From: an uncultured Collinsella sp.
GTDB lineage: Bacteria; Actinomycetota; Coriobacteriia; Coriobacteriales; Coriobacteriaceae
Assembly (NCBI GenBank): GCA_902472315.1
Contig: CABRNM010000001.1
Coordinates: 62,001-126,000 of the forward strand
Direction: 5' to 3'
DNA: 64,000 nt
The translations under genes and the position numbers were made by a program. Position 1 is the stretch's first letter. Every line of letters starts with the position of its first letter. This document shows, piece after piece, positions 28,421 to 36,728 of the stretch. Below the pieces are notes generated by a model. The model was not told where the DNA came from. It searched no databases and saw nothing but the letters and a program-made list of their open reading frames with translations.

Positions 28421-28636
28421 TCTCAATCTGTAACACCAAACTGTCCAAAACGGCTCTAACTGTTACAGATTGAGATGAACTGTTCGGCTGCCAACCTAAC
28501 ATCTCAATCTGTAACACCAAGCGGGATATTTGGTTTCTAACTGTTACAGATTGAGACAAAACGGAGGCGGTTGGAGCAATATCTCGATCTGTAACAACTA
28601 CAAGGCTCAACGGGCTCCAGGTGTTACAGATTGAGA
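28421..28636. repeat. Alternating inverted-repeat array 1 (3 hairpin units)
   Basis: The 15-mer TCTCAATCTGTAACA (28421, 28502; TCTCGATCTGTAACA at 28582) alternates with its reverse complement (28461, 28542, 28622). Arm-to-arm spacing is exactly 40 bases and the unit period is 80-81. The segments between are 25-26 bases and differ from each other. No gene is present. A related six-unit array lies at 45505-45961. With the neighbouring hairpins it fills 28384-28777. Confidence 0.85.
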
Positions 28637-28660
28637 CAAACTGGCCGGTCAGGCCCCAAA

Positions 28661-28696
28661 CCACCACAAAGGTGCCTGTCCCCATCGTGGTGGTGG
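28661..28696. repeat. GGGACAGG-core hairpin, inverted copy
   Basis: CCACCACA (28661-28668) pairs with the CGTGGTGGTGG segment around GGTGCCTGTCCCC, the reverse of the hairpins at 24344 and 25962. It lies between array 1 and the nfnB-like terminator. Confidence 0.6.
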
Positions 28697-28710
28697 GGCG
28701 GCCGACATAG

Positions 28711-28749
28711 AAAAAAGTCCCCGCCGGGCATGTGCTCGACGGGGACTTT
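28711..28749 (-). terminator. Terminator of the NfnA/NfnB-like operon
   Basis: AAAGTCCCCGCCG and CGACGGGGACTTT pair over 13 positions with one mismatch. The run AAAAAA at the left gives the T tract on the minus strand. Confidence 0.85.
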
Positions 28750-28777
28750 GCCGTTTGATGGCTAGCGCTGTGGGTGA

Positions 28778-30187
28778 TTACTCGCCCAGCAGGCTCTTGG
28801 TGATGGAGGCAGCGGCCTTCTTGCCGGCGCCCATCGCCAGAATGACCGTAGCGGCACCGGTGACGATGTCGCCGCCGGCCCAGATGCGGGGATCGGTGGT
28901 CTGGCCGGTCTCCTCGTCGGCAACGATGTAGCCCCACTTGTTGAGCTCCATCTTGCCGCCGATCTTCTTTGCGAAGGGGTTGGCGTTGGTACCGATGGCC
29001 GAGATCGCGACGTCGCAGGGGATCTCCTCGATGGCGCCCTCGATGGGCACCGGGCGACGGCGGCCGGACTCGTCAGGCTCGCCGAGCTCCATCTTCTGGA
29101 CCTTGACGGCGCACACGGAGCCGTCCTCGCCAGCGACAAACTCGAGCGGGGAGACGAGCGGCAGAACCTCGACGCCCTCGGCCTTGGCATGGTGCAGCTC
29201 GGCGCGACGGCAGGGCATCTCGTCCTCGGTACGACGATAGGCGATGATGGCGTGCTCGGCGCCCAGACGCTTGGCGGTACGGACGGCGTCCATAGCCACG
29301 TTGCCGCCACCAAAGACAACGACGTTCTTGCCGTGCTTGGTGGGGGTGTCGTACTCGGGGAACTTGTTGGCCTTCATCAGGTTCACGCGGGTGAGGTACT
29401 CGTTCGCGAAGAAGACGTTGGGCAGGTTCTCGCCGGGGACGTTGAGGAACTTGGGCAGGCCAGCGCCGGTCGCCACGTAGATGGCGTCGAAGCCCTGCTC
29501 GAACAGCTCCTCGGCCGTGGCCATGTTGCCCACGACGGAGTTGTACTCAAACTTGACGCCCATGTCCTCCAGGCCGTCAATCTCGCGCTTGACGACCGCC
29601 TTGGGCAGACGGAACTCGGGGATGCCGTAGACCAGCACGCCGCCGCCGGTGAAGAAGGCCTCAAAGACGGTAACGTCAAAGCCGTTACGGGCGAGCTCGC
29701 CGGCGCAGGTGATGCCGGACGGGCCGGAGCCGACGACGGCGACCTTCTTGCCGTTCTTGGGGGCCATCTTGGGCGTGGAGGCGAGCTCGGGGCGGTCACC
29801 CAGGAAGCGCTCGAGCTGGCCGATGGCCACGGGCTCGGACTTCTTACCACGGATGCACTTGCCCTCGCACTGATTCTCCTGCGGGCAGACGCGGCCGCAG
29901 ATGGCGGGAAGCATGGAGTCCTCGCGGATGGTATCGAGAGCGCCGCCGAAGTCCTTCTCGCGGATCTGCTCGATAAAGCGGGGGATGTTGATGTTGACGG
30001 GGCAGCCCTCAACACAGAACGGCTTCTTGCAGTTGAGGCAGCGCTCGGCCTCGGCCAGCGCCATCTCCTCGGTGAAGCCCTTGTCGACGGGGCGGAAGTC
30101 GCAGGCGCGCTCGGCAGCCGGCTCCTCGTTATCGGGAGTGCGGGGCGACTTCATATCGGCAACGAAACGACCGTTAACTAGTGGCAT
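28778..30187 (-). CDS. NADPH-dependent glutamate-synthase small-subunit-like flavoprotein (NfnB/GltD family)
   Basis: 469-residue FAD and iron-sulfur protein. The N-terminus carries two cysteine clusters for 4Fe-4S centres (CLNCKKPFCVEGCPV and CGRVCPQENQCEGKC), then an FAD site VVGSGPSGITCAGELARNG, an NADPH site VVFGGGNVAMDAVRTAKRLG and a C-terminal FAD-contact motif RIWAGGDIVTGAATVILAMG. Overlapping the FAD/NAD-binding protein gene by 10 bases identifies it as the large subunit of an NfnAB-like complex, which in anaerobes couples NADH, NADPH and ferredoxin by electron bifurcation. A stand-alone glutamate synthase role is the alternative. ATG start after GAGGAAAAG. Confidence 0.88.
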   Translation of the reverse strand: MPLVNGRFVADMKSPRTPDNEEPAAERACDFRPVDKGFTEEMALAEAERCLNCKKPFCVEGCPVNINIPRFIEQIREKDFGGALDTIREDSMLPAICGRVCPQENQCEGKCIRGKKSEPVAIGQLERFLGDRPELASTPKMAPKNGKKVAVVGSGPSGITCAGELARNGFDVTVFEAFFTGGGVLVYGIPEFRLPKAVVKREIDGLEDMGVKFEYNSVVGNMATAEELFEQGFDAIYVATGAGLPKFLNVPGENLPNVFFANEYLTRVNLMKANKFPEYDTPTKHGKNVVVFGGGNVAMDAVRTAKRLGAEHAIIAYRRTEDEMPCRRAELHHAKAEGVEVLPLVSPLEFVAGEDGSVCAVKVQKMELGEPDESGRRRPVPIEGAIEEIPCDVAISAIGTNANPFAKKIGGKMELNKWGYIVADEETGQTTDPRIWAGGDIVTGAATVILAMGAGKKAAASITKSLLGE

Positions 30188-31017
30188 GCGCAGCTCTTTT
30201 CCTCATAGGCCTTGAGGGACTCGCCCTCTTCGGAACGGTAAGCGGCCTGGCGGGCACGAAGGTCATCCCAGTCGACCAGGGTGGCATCGAAGTCGGGGCC
30301 GTCGACGCAAGCGAACTTGGTCACGCCGCCCACCTCGACGCGGCAGCAGCCGCACATGCCGGTGCCGTCAACCATGATGGGGTTGAGGGACGCGGTGATG
30401 GGGGTGTCGTACTTCTGGGCGGTGAGGGTCGAGAACTTCATCATCGGAACGGGGCCGACGCAGAAGACCTGGCTCACGGCCTTGTCCTGCAGCAGGCGCT
30501 CCAGCGGAGCGGTGACAACGCCCTGCTCGCCGTAGGAACCGTCGTCAGTGGTGATGTGGATGTGATCCTCGTCGAGGAGCTCGCGGAACTGGTCCTCCAT
30601 GAGCAGGAGGTCCTTGGTGCGGGCGCCCATGATGGCGTGAACCTCGTGGCCGGTCTCGACCAGGTGCTTAGCGACCGGGAAGGCAATTGCCAGGCCGACG
30701 CCGCCGCCAATGACGGCGCAGGGGCCCTCGGCCATCTCGGTGGGAACGCCCAGCGGGCCCACGACGTCGCGCAACGACTCGCCGGCCTCGTAGGTGGACA
30801 GCATCTCGGTGGTCTTGCCGATCACCATGAAGATGAACTCGACCCAGCCCTCGTCACCGTTCCAGCCAGCTAGGGTAAACGGGACGCGCTCGCCCGTCTC
30901 GTTGGCGCGAACCATGAGGAACTGTCCAGCGTGCGCATGCTTGGCGATTGCAGGCGCCTCGATGCGGAACTTGAACACCTTCTCCGAGAACTGCGTCTTC
31001 TCCAGGATCTTATACAT
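30178..31017 (-). CDS. Sulfide dehydrogenase/PyrK-like FAD-NAD(P) subunit (NfnA family)
   Basis: 279 residues. The ferredoxin-reductase-like domain binds FAD (RVPFTLAGW) and NAD(P) (AVIGGGVGLAIAFPVAKHL). A C-terminal cysteine set (GMCGCCRVEV...FACVDGP) ligates a 2Fe-2S cluster as in NfnA and PyrK. It is the first gene of the pair, with a GAGAGGGG ribosome site. The family can make subunits of dihydroorotate dehydrogenase, but no pyrD is near and the partner points to NfnAB. Confidence 0.88.
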   Translation of the reverse strand: MYKILEKTQFSEKVFKFRIEAPAIAKHAHAGQFLMVRANETGERVPFTLAGWNGDEGWVEFIFMVIGKTTEMLSTYEAGESLRDVVGPLGVPTEMAEGPCAVIGGGVGLAIAFPVAKHLVETGHEVHAIMGARTKDLLLMEDQFRELLDEDHIHITTDDGSYGEQGVVTAPLERLLQDKAVSQVFCVGPVPMMKFSTLTAQKYDTPITASLNPIMVDGTGMCGCCRVEVGGVTKFACVDGPDFDATLVDWDDLRARQAAYRSEEGESLKAYEEKSCACH

Positions 31018-31122
31018 AGAACCCCTCTCTTGTTAGGGCTGCCGAACCGTGCCTCCACGGAAATGGACGGTAGCCCGAATAAAACCGTACGCGCACAGGC
31101 GTTGTGCAGACATACGGTGCAA

Positions 31123-31128
31123 ATTATA
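31123..31128 (-). promoter_or_regulatory. Promoter -10 TATAAT of the NfnA/NfnB-like operon
   Basis: A perfect TATAAT reads on the minus strand about 105 bases before the NfnA-like start. No convincing -35 at the normal distance. Confidence 0.45.
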
Positions 31129-31191
31129 CCCTCATGGACATGTCACTTACGTGTGTCTTCGGCGGTTGGGAACAGGGTTTATCCACTTTGG

Positions 31192-31224
31192 CCTACCAAA
31201 TAGGGACAGGTTTATTTTGGTCGG
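31192..31224. repeat. GGGACAGG-core hairpin (A)
   Basis: CCTACCAAA and TTTTGGTCGG flank AGGGACAGGTTTA. The sequence closely matches the hairpin after purF at 15625. Confidence 0.55.
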
Positions 31225-31243
31225 TTTTATCAGGCAAAACGGC

Positions 31244-31285
31244 AAAGGGGGCCGGCCTCAGGTTGTGATGAGGCCGGCCCCCTTT
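31244..31285 (-). terminator. Perfect 17-pair hairpin, possible pth terminator
   Basis: 31244-31260 pairs with 31269-31285 without mismatch. On the minus strand it is followed by GCCGTTTT, a weak T tract, 105 bases after the pth stop. Confidence 0.55.
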
Positions 31286-31352
31286 GGGGCGCTGTATATG
31301 TATGGCGGCACAGGATTTATTACGGCGCGGCTGCCGCGGCGTTTCCGCAGGT

Positions 31353-31391
31353 AAAACCTGCCAAAATAAACATCCCTAAATGGTAGGTTTT
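31353..31391. repeat. Inverted copy of the purF-type hairpin, overlapping the pth stop
   Basis: AAAACCTGCCA (31353-31363) pairs with TGGTAGGTTTT (31381-31391), one mismatch. The right arm contains most of the pth stop codon. Read on the minus strand its core is GGGATG in place of GGGACAGG. With the elements at 31192 and 31244 it accounts for most of 31018-31389. Confidence 0.6.
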
Positions 31392-32019
31392 AGTGCTTGC
31401 CGTTGGCGGAAGCGGCGCCGTTTACGTGATCGCGAGCGTAGATTACGCCGTGCACGATCGCCAGGCCGGCGGCGTCGGCCGCGCGAGCGCAGGTGTCCCG
31501 GAAGTCCTCGGCCTCGCGGGCGCGCAGCTGCTTGAGCACGTAGTCGGCGACAGCCATCTTGCCGGGAGGGTTGCCGATACCGGTGCGGATGCGGCTGAAG
31601 TCGCGGCTGCCCATCTTGTCGATGATGGAGCGCAGGCCGTTGTGGCCGGCGTGACCGCCACCCACCTTGACTCGTACGTCGCCGGCGGGAATGTCGAGCT
31701 CATCGTGGATCACGAGCAGCTCCTCGGCCTTGATCTTGTACTCGCGGCAGAGCTTGGAGATGGGGCCACCCGAGGTATTCATATACGACTGCGGCTTGAC
31801 CAGCACAATCTGGCGCTTGCCGCCCTCTTCCTCGGGATCGTTGATGTTGATGAGCGCGACCTCGGCACCGGCCTGGTTTTTCCAGTACGTGACGCCGGCC
31901 TGACGGGCCAGCTCGTCGATTGCCTTAAAGCCGGCGTTGTGGCGGGTCTCGGCATATTCCTCGCCCGGGTTGCCAAGCCCGGCAACCATGCGAATCTTGA
32001 GCGGCTGTGCAGCTGCCAT
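31390..32019 (-). CDS. pth: Peptidyl-tRNA hydrolase
   Basis: Releases tRNA from peptidyl-tRNA dropped by stalled ribosomes; cytosolic and essential in most bacteria. The N-terminal GLGNPGEEYAETRHNAGF holds the catalytic His, followed by KPQSYMNTSG, VIHDELDIPAG and GGGHAGHNGLRSI, all standard Pth motifs. At 209 residues it is slightly longer than usual because of a C-terminal tail. The start ATG at 32019 follows GAAAGGAC. Confidence 0.95.
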   Translation of the reverse strand: MAAAQPLKIRMVAGLGNPGEEYAETRHNAGFKAIDELARQAGVTYWKNQAGAEVALININDPEEEGGKRQIVLVKPQSYMNTSGGPISKLCREYKIKAEELLVIHDELDIPAGDVRVKVGGGHAGHNGLRSIIDKMGSRDFSRIRTGIGNPPGKMAVADYVLKQLRAREAEDFRDTCARAADAAGLAIVHGVIYARDHVNGAASANGKH

Positions 32020-32134
32020 GTTTGTCCTTTCGTTGATTTGTCGCCTGCTATGGTGAGCGACCCTGTTGCCGCTGTCAAATGGAGGGTAATTGAGGGCGTT
32101 TAGGGGCGTTTGGACAGCCGTCGAAATCCAAGGT

Positions 32135-32337
32135 GGACAGTTAGTTCAGATACGTATAAGTTCCGAGGACTCGAAGTGCTCAATTCAATACTGAAACGTT
32201 GTTTTGGAGCTTTAGTTAGTCCATATGGCGCTGTTTTTGAAGTCTATCCTGCCTTCAAATAGGGCGAATGGTATAGAGATAACTGCAAAACAGCCTAATT
32301 CAATGTGTCCATTTATACGTATTTGAACTAACTGTCC
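32135..32337. mobile_element. MITE-like inverted-repeat element, copy A
   Basis: Terminal inverted repeats of 25 bases (32135-32159 and 32313-32337, two mismatches) begin GGACAGTTAGTTCAGATACG. The 203-bp element has a lower GC content than its surroundings and encodes no clear protein. A second element with the same ends lies at 33664-33863, and the two bracket the nuclease-like gene. I see no target-site duplication. Together with short flanks it fills 32020-32371. Confidence 0.7.
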
Positions 32338-32371
32338 AGCCCTGTTCGACGGCGCGCGGGTGATTCGCCGT

Positions 32372-33499
32372 TTAGACCGGCGCAAGGCCGATTCCGGCCC
32401 GCAGGGCGTTGAGCCAAGCGGCCTGACGCTTGCGATAGCCCTTGATGCGATATCGGAATCGGACTCCCGCGAGTCGATGCATCGTTTGGGCGAAGGCTTC
32501 GAGTGCAACAAGGTCTTTCATTTGGTCGCGATTGATAACCAGGACGTGGATGCCCATTGCCTTGAGGCCATTATTTCGATTGCCATCGTGGATGCGAGCG
32601 TTTTGAAGCTCATGCCCAATTCCGTTGTATTCGTTGTCGACTCCGGCTGCTGGGCAATATAGGTCGCAGATGGCATAGGGGATGCCCGAGGACATATTGA
32701 CCGCAAGGGTGTCGAAGTCGATTCGATAGTTGAGCAGCAGGCCTCCCATGGGCAGACTGCAACATCCGAATCCGCCAAAGCGCATGGGCGCTCCGAGAAC
32801 GGCAAACATTAGGGATTCGGCTGGGGATGCAGATCCGGGTCGGGCGAGCTTGACTGCCGTGCGAAACGAGGTGTATGAGCTACTTTTGGCAAGCTGTGCA
32901 ACAGCCTCGAGATCTTCGATGGTCGTGGCGGGCTCGCATTTGTAGTGTGCCTGTTCGTAGCGGGTTTCGTTCTGCTGTTCGGTCGCCGACTGGTCGCCCC
33001 GGCAATCGAGGTCGTCCATCGCTTCGTAGTCATCGCCCTTGGGCCAGATGTCGTCATAGGCAATGGGGTATGTTGCCCCGGGAGGAAGGGAGTAGGTTCC
33101 GAGCAGCTCCATAAGGAGCATCAAGGTTTTGGCGACTGATTCATTTTTGGAACAAAGCATGGCTGTCATGGCAGGAGACGTTGCGTAGATGTCGGCCTCG
33201 ACGTGCATAATTGCACCTTCAGGAAGAGGAGCGGAGAGAATATGCTGAAGAAGTCGCTTGTCGGGGCGTCTGTTGTCTTCGTTTGAAACGAGAAGATCGA
33301 GTAGTTCGGAATCATCTTCATTCCAGGCGTCGAGTATCGAAAGTGCGTCAAAGTCTATCGCGTCATTATTGGGAATGCAGCTAGCCAAGGCCTGTGCTTG
33401 CTGTTCACTATCAACGGAGTCCCAGGGTAGCGCAGAGTACGCCCGTCGTGCGCGACGAATTGCGCGGAGGGCGGAGAGATGTGAAATCACGGTCGTCAT
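32372..33499 (-). CDS. DUF559-like (Vsr/PD-D/ExK nuclease-fold) protein
   Basis: 375-residue protein of unknown role. The N-terminal 250 residues are not recognised. The C-terminal region (about 265-360) has the outline of a PD-(D/E)XK nuclease of the DUF559 kind: AICDLYCP (Asp), DNEYNGIGHE (Glu), a basic helix, then MGIHVLVINRDQM, followed by an Arg-rich tail. Coriobacterial genomes carry many such proteins, often beside abortive-infection-type modules, so an accessory or defence role is possible. No good ribosome site precedes the ATG at 33499. It lies between two MITE-like elements. Confidence 0.6.
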   Translation of the reverse strand: MTTVISHLSALRAIRRARRAYSALPWDSVDSEQQAQALASCIPNNDAIDFDALSILDAWNEDDSELLDLLVSNEDNRRPDKRLLQHILSAPLPEGAIMHVEADIYATSPAMTAMLCSKNESVAKTLMLLMELLGTYSLPPGATYPIAYDDIWPKGDDYEAMDDLDCRGDQSATEQQNETRYEQAHYKCEPATTIEDLEAVAQLAKSSSYTSFRTAVKLARPGSASPAESLMFAVLGAPMRFGGFGCCSLPMGGLLLNYRIDFDTLAVNMSSGIPYAICDLYCPAAGVDNEYNGIGHELQNARIHDGNRNNGLKAMGIHVLVINRDQMKDLVALEAFAQTMHRLAGVRFRYRIKGYRKRQAAWLNALRAGIGLAPV

Positions 33500-33663
33500 A
33501 GCTATAACGTACTAAGTTGGCGGCAGAATGCGACCGCCATACCGTTCTTTTCGCTCAGCGGGGCGCTGCGCGCCATGAACGGCTGGGTGTTATGAAATCG
33601 GTGGAATCGGTTGAGGGGATTGCAGGAAATTGAGCTCTGCCGCGAAGGTTGACGATAGCTATT
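33500..33663. other. Spacer between the nuclease-like gene and MITE copy B
   Basis: No convincing gene, hairpin or repeat seen; presumably holds the promoter of the minus-strand gene. With copy B and the prs terminator it makes up the gene-free 33500-33945. Confidence 0.35.
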
Positions 33664-33863
33664 GGACAGTTAGTTCAGACACGTATAAGACGGCGGGCGT
33701 TCGAGGCGTTTCTAAGGGCCTTCGAGGGCGATTTGAGGGTAAATATGCGGCGGTCGTACTCGAAAACGATGAGCTTTGGGCAGTATGGCGTTCGCCGGGG
33801 AGCTCAGAAGGCTCCGAACGGCCCTTTGGAGCTTTAAAAAATACGTATCTGAACTAATTGTCC
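33664..33863. mobile_element. MITE-like inverted-repeat element, copy B
   Basis: 200 bp with ends matching copy A: GGACAGTTAGTTCAGACACG at the left and the reverse, TACGTATCTGAACTAATTGT then CC, at the right. The interior is richer in G and C than copy A but shares the motif GAGCTTT...AGT...ATGGCG. A short open frame crosses it (33630-33857), but it runs in from the flank and I do not call it a gene. Confidence 0.7.
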
Positions 33864-33885
33864 AGGGAAGGTTGGCGAGGGATAG

Positions 33886-33917
33886 AAAAAGGGTCGGAAG
33901 CTCGCTTCCGACCCTTT
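33886..33917. terminator. Terminator of prs
   Basis: AAAGGGTCGGAAGC pairs perfectly with GCTTCCGACCCTTT (33888-33901 with 33904-33917). The A run at the left gives TTTTT on the minus strand. Confidence 0.9.
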
Positions 33918-33945
33918 AAAAGCATCAAAGATGATGCGCGGCAGG

Positions 33946-34932
33946 CTACAGCGCGAAGTCGCCGCCGACGAGCGTAGAGACGGGCTCCTCGTGGTAAACG
34001 GCGGAGATGGCCTGAGCGAACTCCTCGGCGACCGAGATGGTCTTGATCTTACCGCCGACCTCGACGGGAATGGCGTCGGTGACGAGGCACTCGACGATCG
34101 GGGCGTCGTTCAGACGCTCGATGGCCGGACCGGAGAAGATGCCGTGGGTGGCGCAGACGTAGATGTCGCCAGCGCCCATAGCCTTGAGCTCCTTGACGTT
34201 GGCGCACAGGGTGCCAGCGGTGTCGATCATGTCGTCGTTGATGATGCAGGTCTTGCCCTTGATGTCACCGATGATGCCCATGACCTCGGCGGCGTTGTGG
34301 CGCGGACGGCCCTTGTGGGCGATGGCCAGGTCGCAGCCGAGCATGTCGGACAGCTTCTTGGCGGCCTTGGCACGACCCACGTCGGGGGAGACGACAACCA
34401 GGTTGTCGGTGTCGAAGTGCATGTTGTTGTAGTACTGGCCAAACAGCGGCAGCGCGGACAGGTGGTTAACCGGGATATCGAAGAAGCCCTGGATCTGACC
34501 CTGGTGCAGGTCGAGGGTGATGATGCGGTCGACGCCGGCGCGCTCGAGCAGGTTGGCGACGAGGCGGGCGGTGATGGGCTCGCGCGGGCCGGCCTTGCGG
34601 TCCTGGCGGGCATAGCCGTAGTGGGTGATAACGGCGGTGATGGAGCGGGCGGATGCGCGCTTGGCAGCGTCGGTGGCGATGAGCAGCTCCATGAGCATGT
34701 CGTTGACGTTGCCGCCGGCCACGGACTGAATCAGGAAGACGTCGGCGCCGCGGACGGTCTCGTCGTAGCGGGCGTAAATCTCACCATTGGCGAACTGCTT
34801 TAGCGTAAGGCCCGAAAGCTCGACCCCAAGGTACTCAGCGATCTTCTGAGCGAGGGGACGGTTGGAGGAACCGGAATACACGCGGATGGACTTGCGCATA
34901 TTCTCCGACTTCTCGGGATCATTAATCGGCAT
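33946..34932 (-). CDS. prs: Ribose-phosphate pyrophosphokinase (PRPP synthetase)
   Basis: Makes PRPP from ribose 5-phosphate and ATP, the common precursor of purines, pyrimidines, NAD and His/Trp. The 328-residue length is normal. Motifs: SSNRPLAQKIAEYLG, FANGEIYARYDETVRG, HYGYARQDRK (ATP and metal site), DLHQGQIQGFF, VVVSPDVGRA and the PRPP loop IINDDMIDTAGT. Start ATG at 34932 follows AAGGAGAAGGG. It lies just downstream of glmU on the same strand, separated by the glmU terminator. Confidence 0.96.
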   Translation of the reverse strand: MPINDPEKSENMRKSIRVYSGSSNRPLAQKIAEYLGVELSGLTLKQFANGEIYARYDETVRGADVFLIQSVAGGNVNDMLMELLIATDAAKRASARSITAVITHYGYARQDRKAGPREPITARLVANLLERAGVDRIITLDLHQGQIQGFFDIPVNHLSALPLFGQYYNNMHFDTDNLVVVSPDVGRAKAAKKLSDMLGCDLAIAHKGRPRHNAAEVMGIIGDIKGKTCIINDDMIDTAGTLCANVKELKAMGAGDIYVCATHGIFSGPAIERLNDAPIVECLVTDAIPVEVGGKIKTISVAEEFAQAISAVYHEEPVSTLVGGDFAL

Positions 34933-35072
34933 TACCCTTCTCCTTTATACATCGAATGCCATATAGATGCCTTTTTGCATTGTAACCGTGCGGCGGGGTT
35001 ATTCGCGTCTTGATAACGTCTTTACCGTCAACGGACACGAACCGACCACTCATCCGGTCGCGCAGGTCAGCA

Positions 35073-35109
35073 TAGAAAAAGGAGCCGTCCCCATGGGAAC
35101 AGCTCCTTA
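35073..35109 (-). terminator. Terminator of glmU
   Basis: AAGGAGC and GCTCCTT pair, with an inner GTCCC/GGGAAC stem. The AAAAA run on the left forms the T tract on the minus strand. Confidence 0.8.
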
Positions 35110-35125
35110 GATGCTTGGTAAAACG

Positions 35126-36538
35126 TTATACCTCGTCGTCCTCGTGCAGGCGGCGGCGGTAATCGGCGGCCCAGCCCTCAATATTTACCTGACGGGCGCG
35201 GCCCAGTCCGAGCGCGTCTGCCGGGACCGGCTCGGTGATGACGGAGCCGGCAGCCACGAGCGCGCCGTCGCCGATCTGGGCGGGCGCGACCATCATGGTG
35301 TCGGAACCGATGAAGGCATCCTTGCCGATGACGGTCTTGTGCTTGTGTACGCCGTCGTAGTTGCAGGTGATGGAGCCCGCGCCCACGTTGACGCCGGAGC
35401 CCATGGTGGTGTCGCCGATGTAGGACAGGTGTGGAACCTTGGAGCCCTCACCGATCGTGGACTTCTTGATCTCCACGTGCGTGCCGGCCTTGGAACCGTC
35501 GAGCATGTGGGTACCCGGGCGCAGGTAGGCGCGCGGGCCGCAGTCGACGCCGTTCTCGATGACAGCTTCGATGGCGATGGTCTCATCGATGGTGCAGCCA
35601 CTGCCGACGGTGGTGTCGGTGAGGCGGCTGTTGGGGCCGAGCTGGCACTCCTCGCCCACGGTGACGTGGCCGATCAGGTGCGTCTGCGGCCACACGACGG
35701 TATCGCGGCCGATAACGGCATCGGGGCCGATCCAGGCCTGCGTGGGATCGATGAAGGTAACGCCCTCGGCCATCCAGTGCTCGTTGATGCGGTCGCGCGC
35801 GATGGCGGTGAGCTGCGCGAGCTGGATGCGGCTGTTGACGCCCAGGCCGTCGCGGTAGTCATCGCAGTGGAAGATGGAGACTGCCTGGCCGTGGCCTTTG
35901 AGGATCTCGAGCATGTCGGGCAGATAGTACTCGGACTGCGCGTTGTCGTTGCCGATCTCGTCGATGTGCGCGGCGAGCTGCGCGCCGTCGAAGGCGTAGC
36001 AGCCGGCGTTGCACTCGAGCAGCGTGGCGGCCTGTTCGGGCGTGCAGCCCTTCTGCTCGATGATGCGCTCAATCTGGCCGTCGGCACCCAGCTTGATGCG
36101 GCCGTAGCCGAAGGGGTCGGGCGGGGTCATGGTCATGACGGTGCAGGCGAGCTCGCCGGTGGCGACGGTCTGCGCGAACTTGGCGACGGTGTCGGCGGTA
36201 ATGAGCGGCAGGTCGCCGTTGAGCACGACGACGGGGCCTTGCGTGATGCCGCAGGCCTCGAGCGCGACCTTGACGGCGTGGCCGGTGCCCAGGCGCTCGG
36301 TCTGCTCGACGCACTCGACCTTGGTGGCACTGTTGGCGTAGGCACCGTCGATAAGGGCGCGCATCTCGTCGGCGTGGCTGCCGATGACGACCACGACGCG
36401 GCTGCAGCCGGCCTTGATGGTGGCGTCGACGATCCACTGGACCATGGGCTTACCCAGGATCTTGTGCGAAACCTTGCAGTGGTTCGACTTCATGCGGGTG
36501 CCCTCGCCGGCGGCGAGGATAATTGCGGTTGCGTCCAT
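35126..36538 (-). CDS. glmU: Bifunctional GlcNAc-1-P uridyltransferase / GlcN-1-P acetyltransferase
   Basis: Makes UDP-GlcNAc for peptidoglycan. The N-terminal pyrophosphorylase domain (residues 1-230) opens with the signature AIILAAGEGTRMKS and contains LNGDLPLIT. The C-terminal half is a left-handed beta-helix of hexapeptide repeats (ANVVIGRDTVVW-type turns; GADAVIGRDTVVWPQTHLIG region) with an acetyl-CoA site (GVNVGAGSITCNYDG). At 470 residues the length is normal. The ATG at 36538 follows AGGAGATCAC; codons further upstream in the same frame cross the promoter region and the start of the divergent ECF gene and are not used. Confidence 0.95.
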   Translation of the reverse strand: MDATAIILAAGEGTRMKSNHCKVSHKILGKPMVQWIVDATIKAGCSRVVVVIGSHADEMRALIDGAYANSATKVECVEQTERLGTGHAVKVALEACGITQGPVVVLNGDLPLITADTVAKFAQTVATGELACTVMTMTPPDPFGYGRIKLGADGQIERIIEQKGCTPEQAATLLECNAGCYAFDGAQLAAHIDEIGNDNAQSEYYLPDMLEILKGHGQAVSIFHCDDYRDGLGVNSRIQLAQLTAIARDRINEHWMAEGVTFIDPTQAWIGPDAVIGRDTVVWPQTHLIGHVTVGEECQLGPNSRLTDTTVGSGCTIDETIAIEAVIENGVDCGPRAYLRPGTHMLDGSKAGTHVEIKKSTIGEGSKVPHLSYIGDTTMGSGVNVGAGSITCNYDGVHKHKTVIGKDAFIGSDTMMVAPAQIGDGALVAAGSVITEPVPADALGLGRARQVNIEGWAADYRRRLHEDDEV

Positions 36539-36728
36539 GTGATCTCCTGTTACGTTATAGAGACGTGTGTTTGGAAACGATACACGGCGCAATATGATAC
36601 CGCAGGCATATGATGAGCGCGTAACGATTGATGCGCGACGGCCGATGCCGCTGCCGCCGGCGTGGTGTTTGCGCTGGTTGTGCATGGCGGCGCCGCTGCG
36701 GCGTTGGCGTTTGAGCGAGGGAATGGGG

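Noticed and set aside
33630..33857. Small protein gene in the second MITE-like element
   Set aside because: The frame starts outside the element, has no ribosome site, and is not kept in the first element.
36539..36728. Vitamin riboswitch before the ECF operon
   Set aside because: I looked for cobalamin, FMN, TPP and folate aptamer core motifs and saw none.
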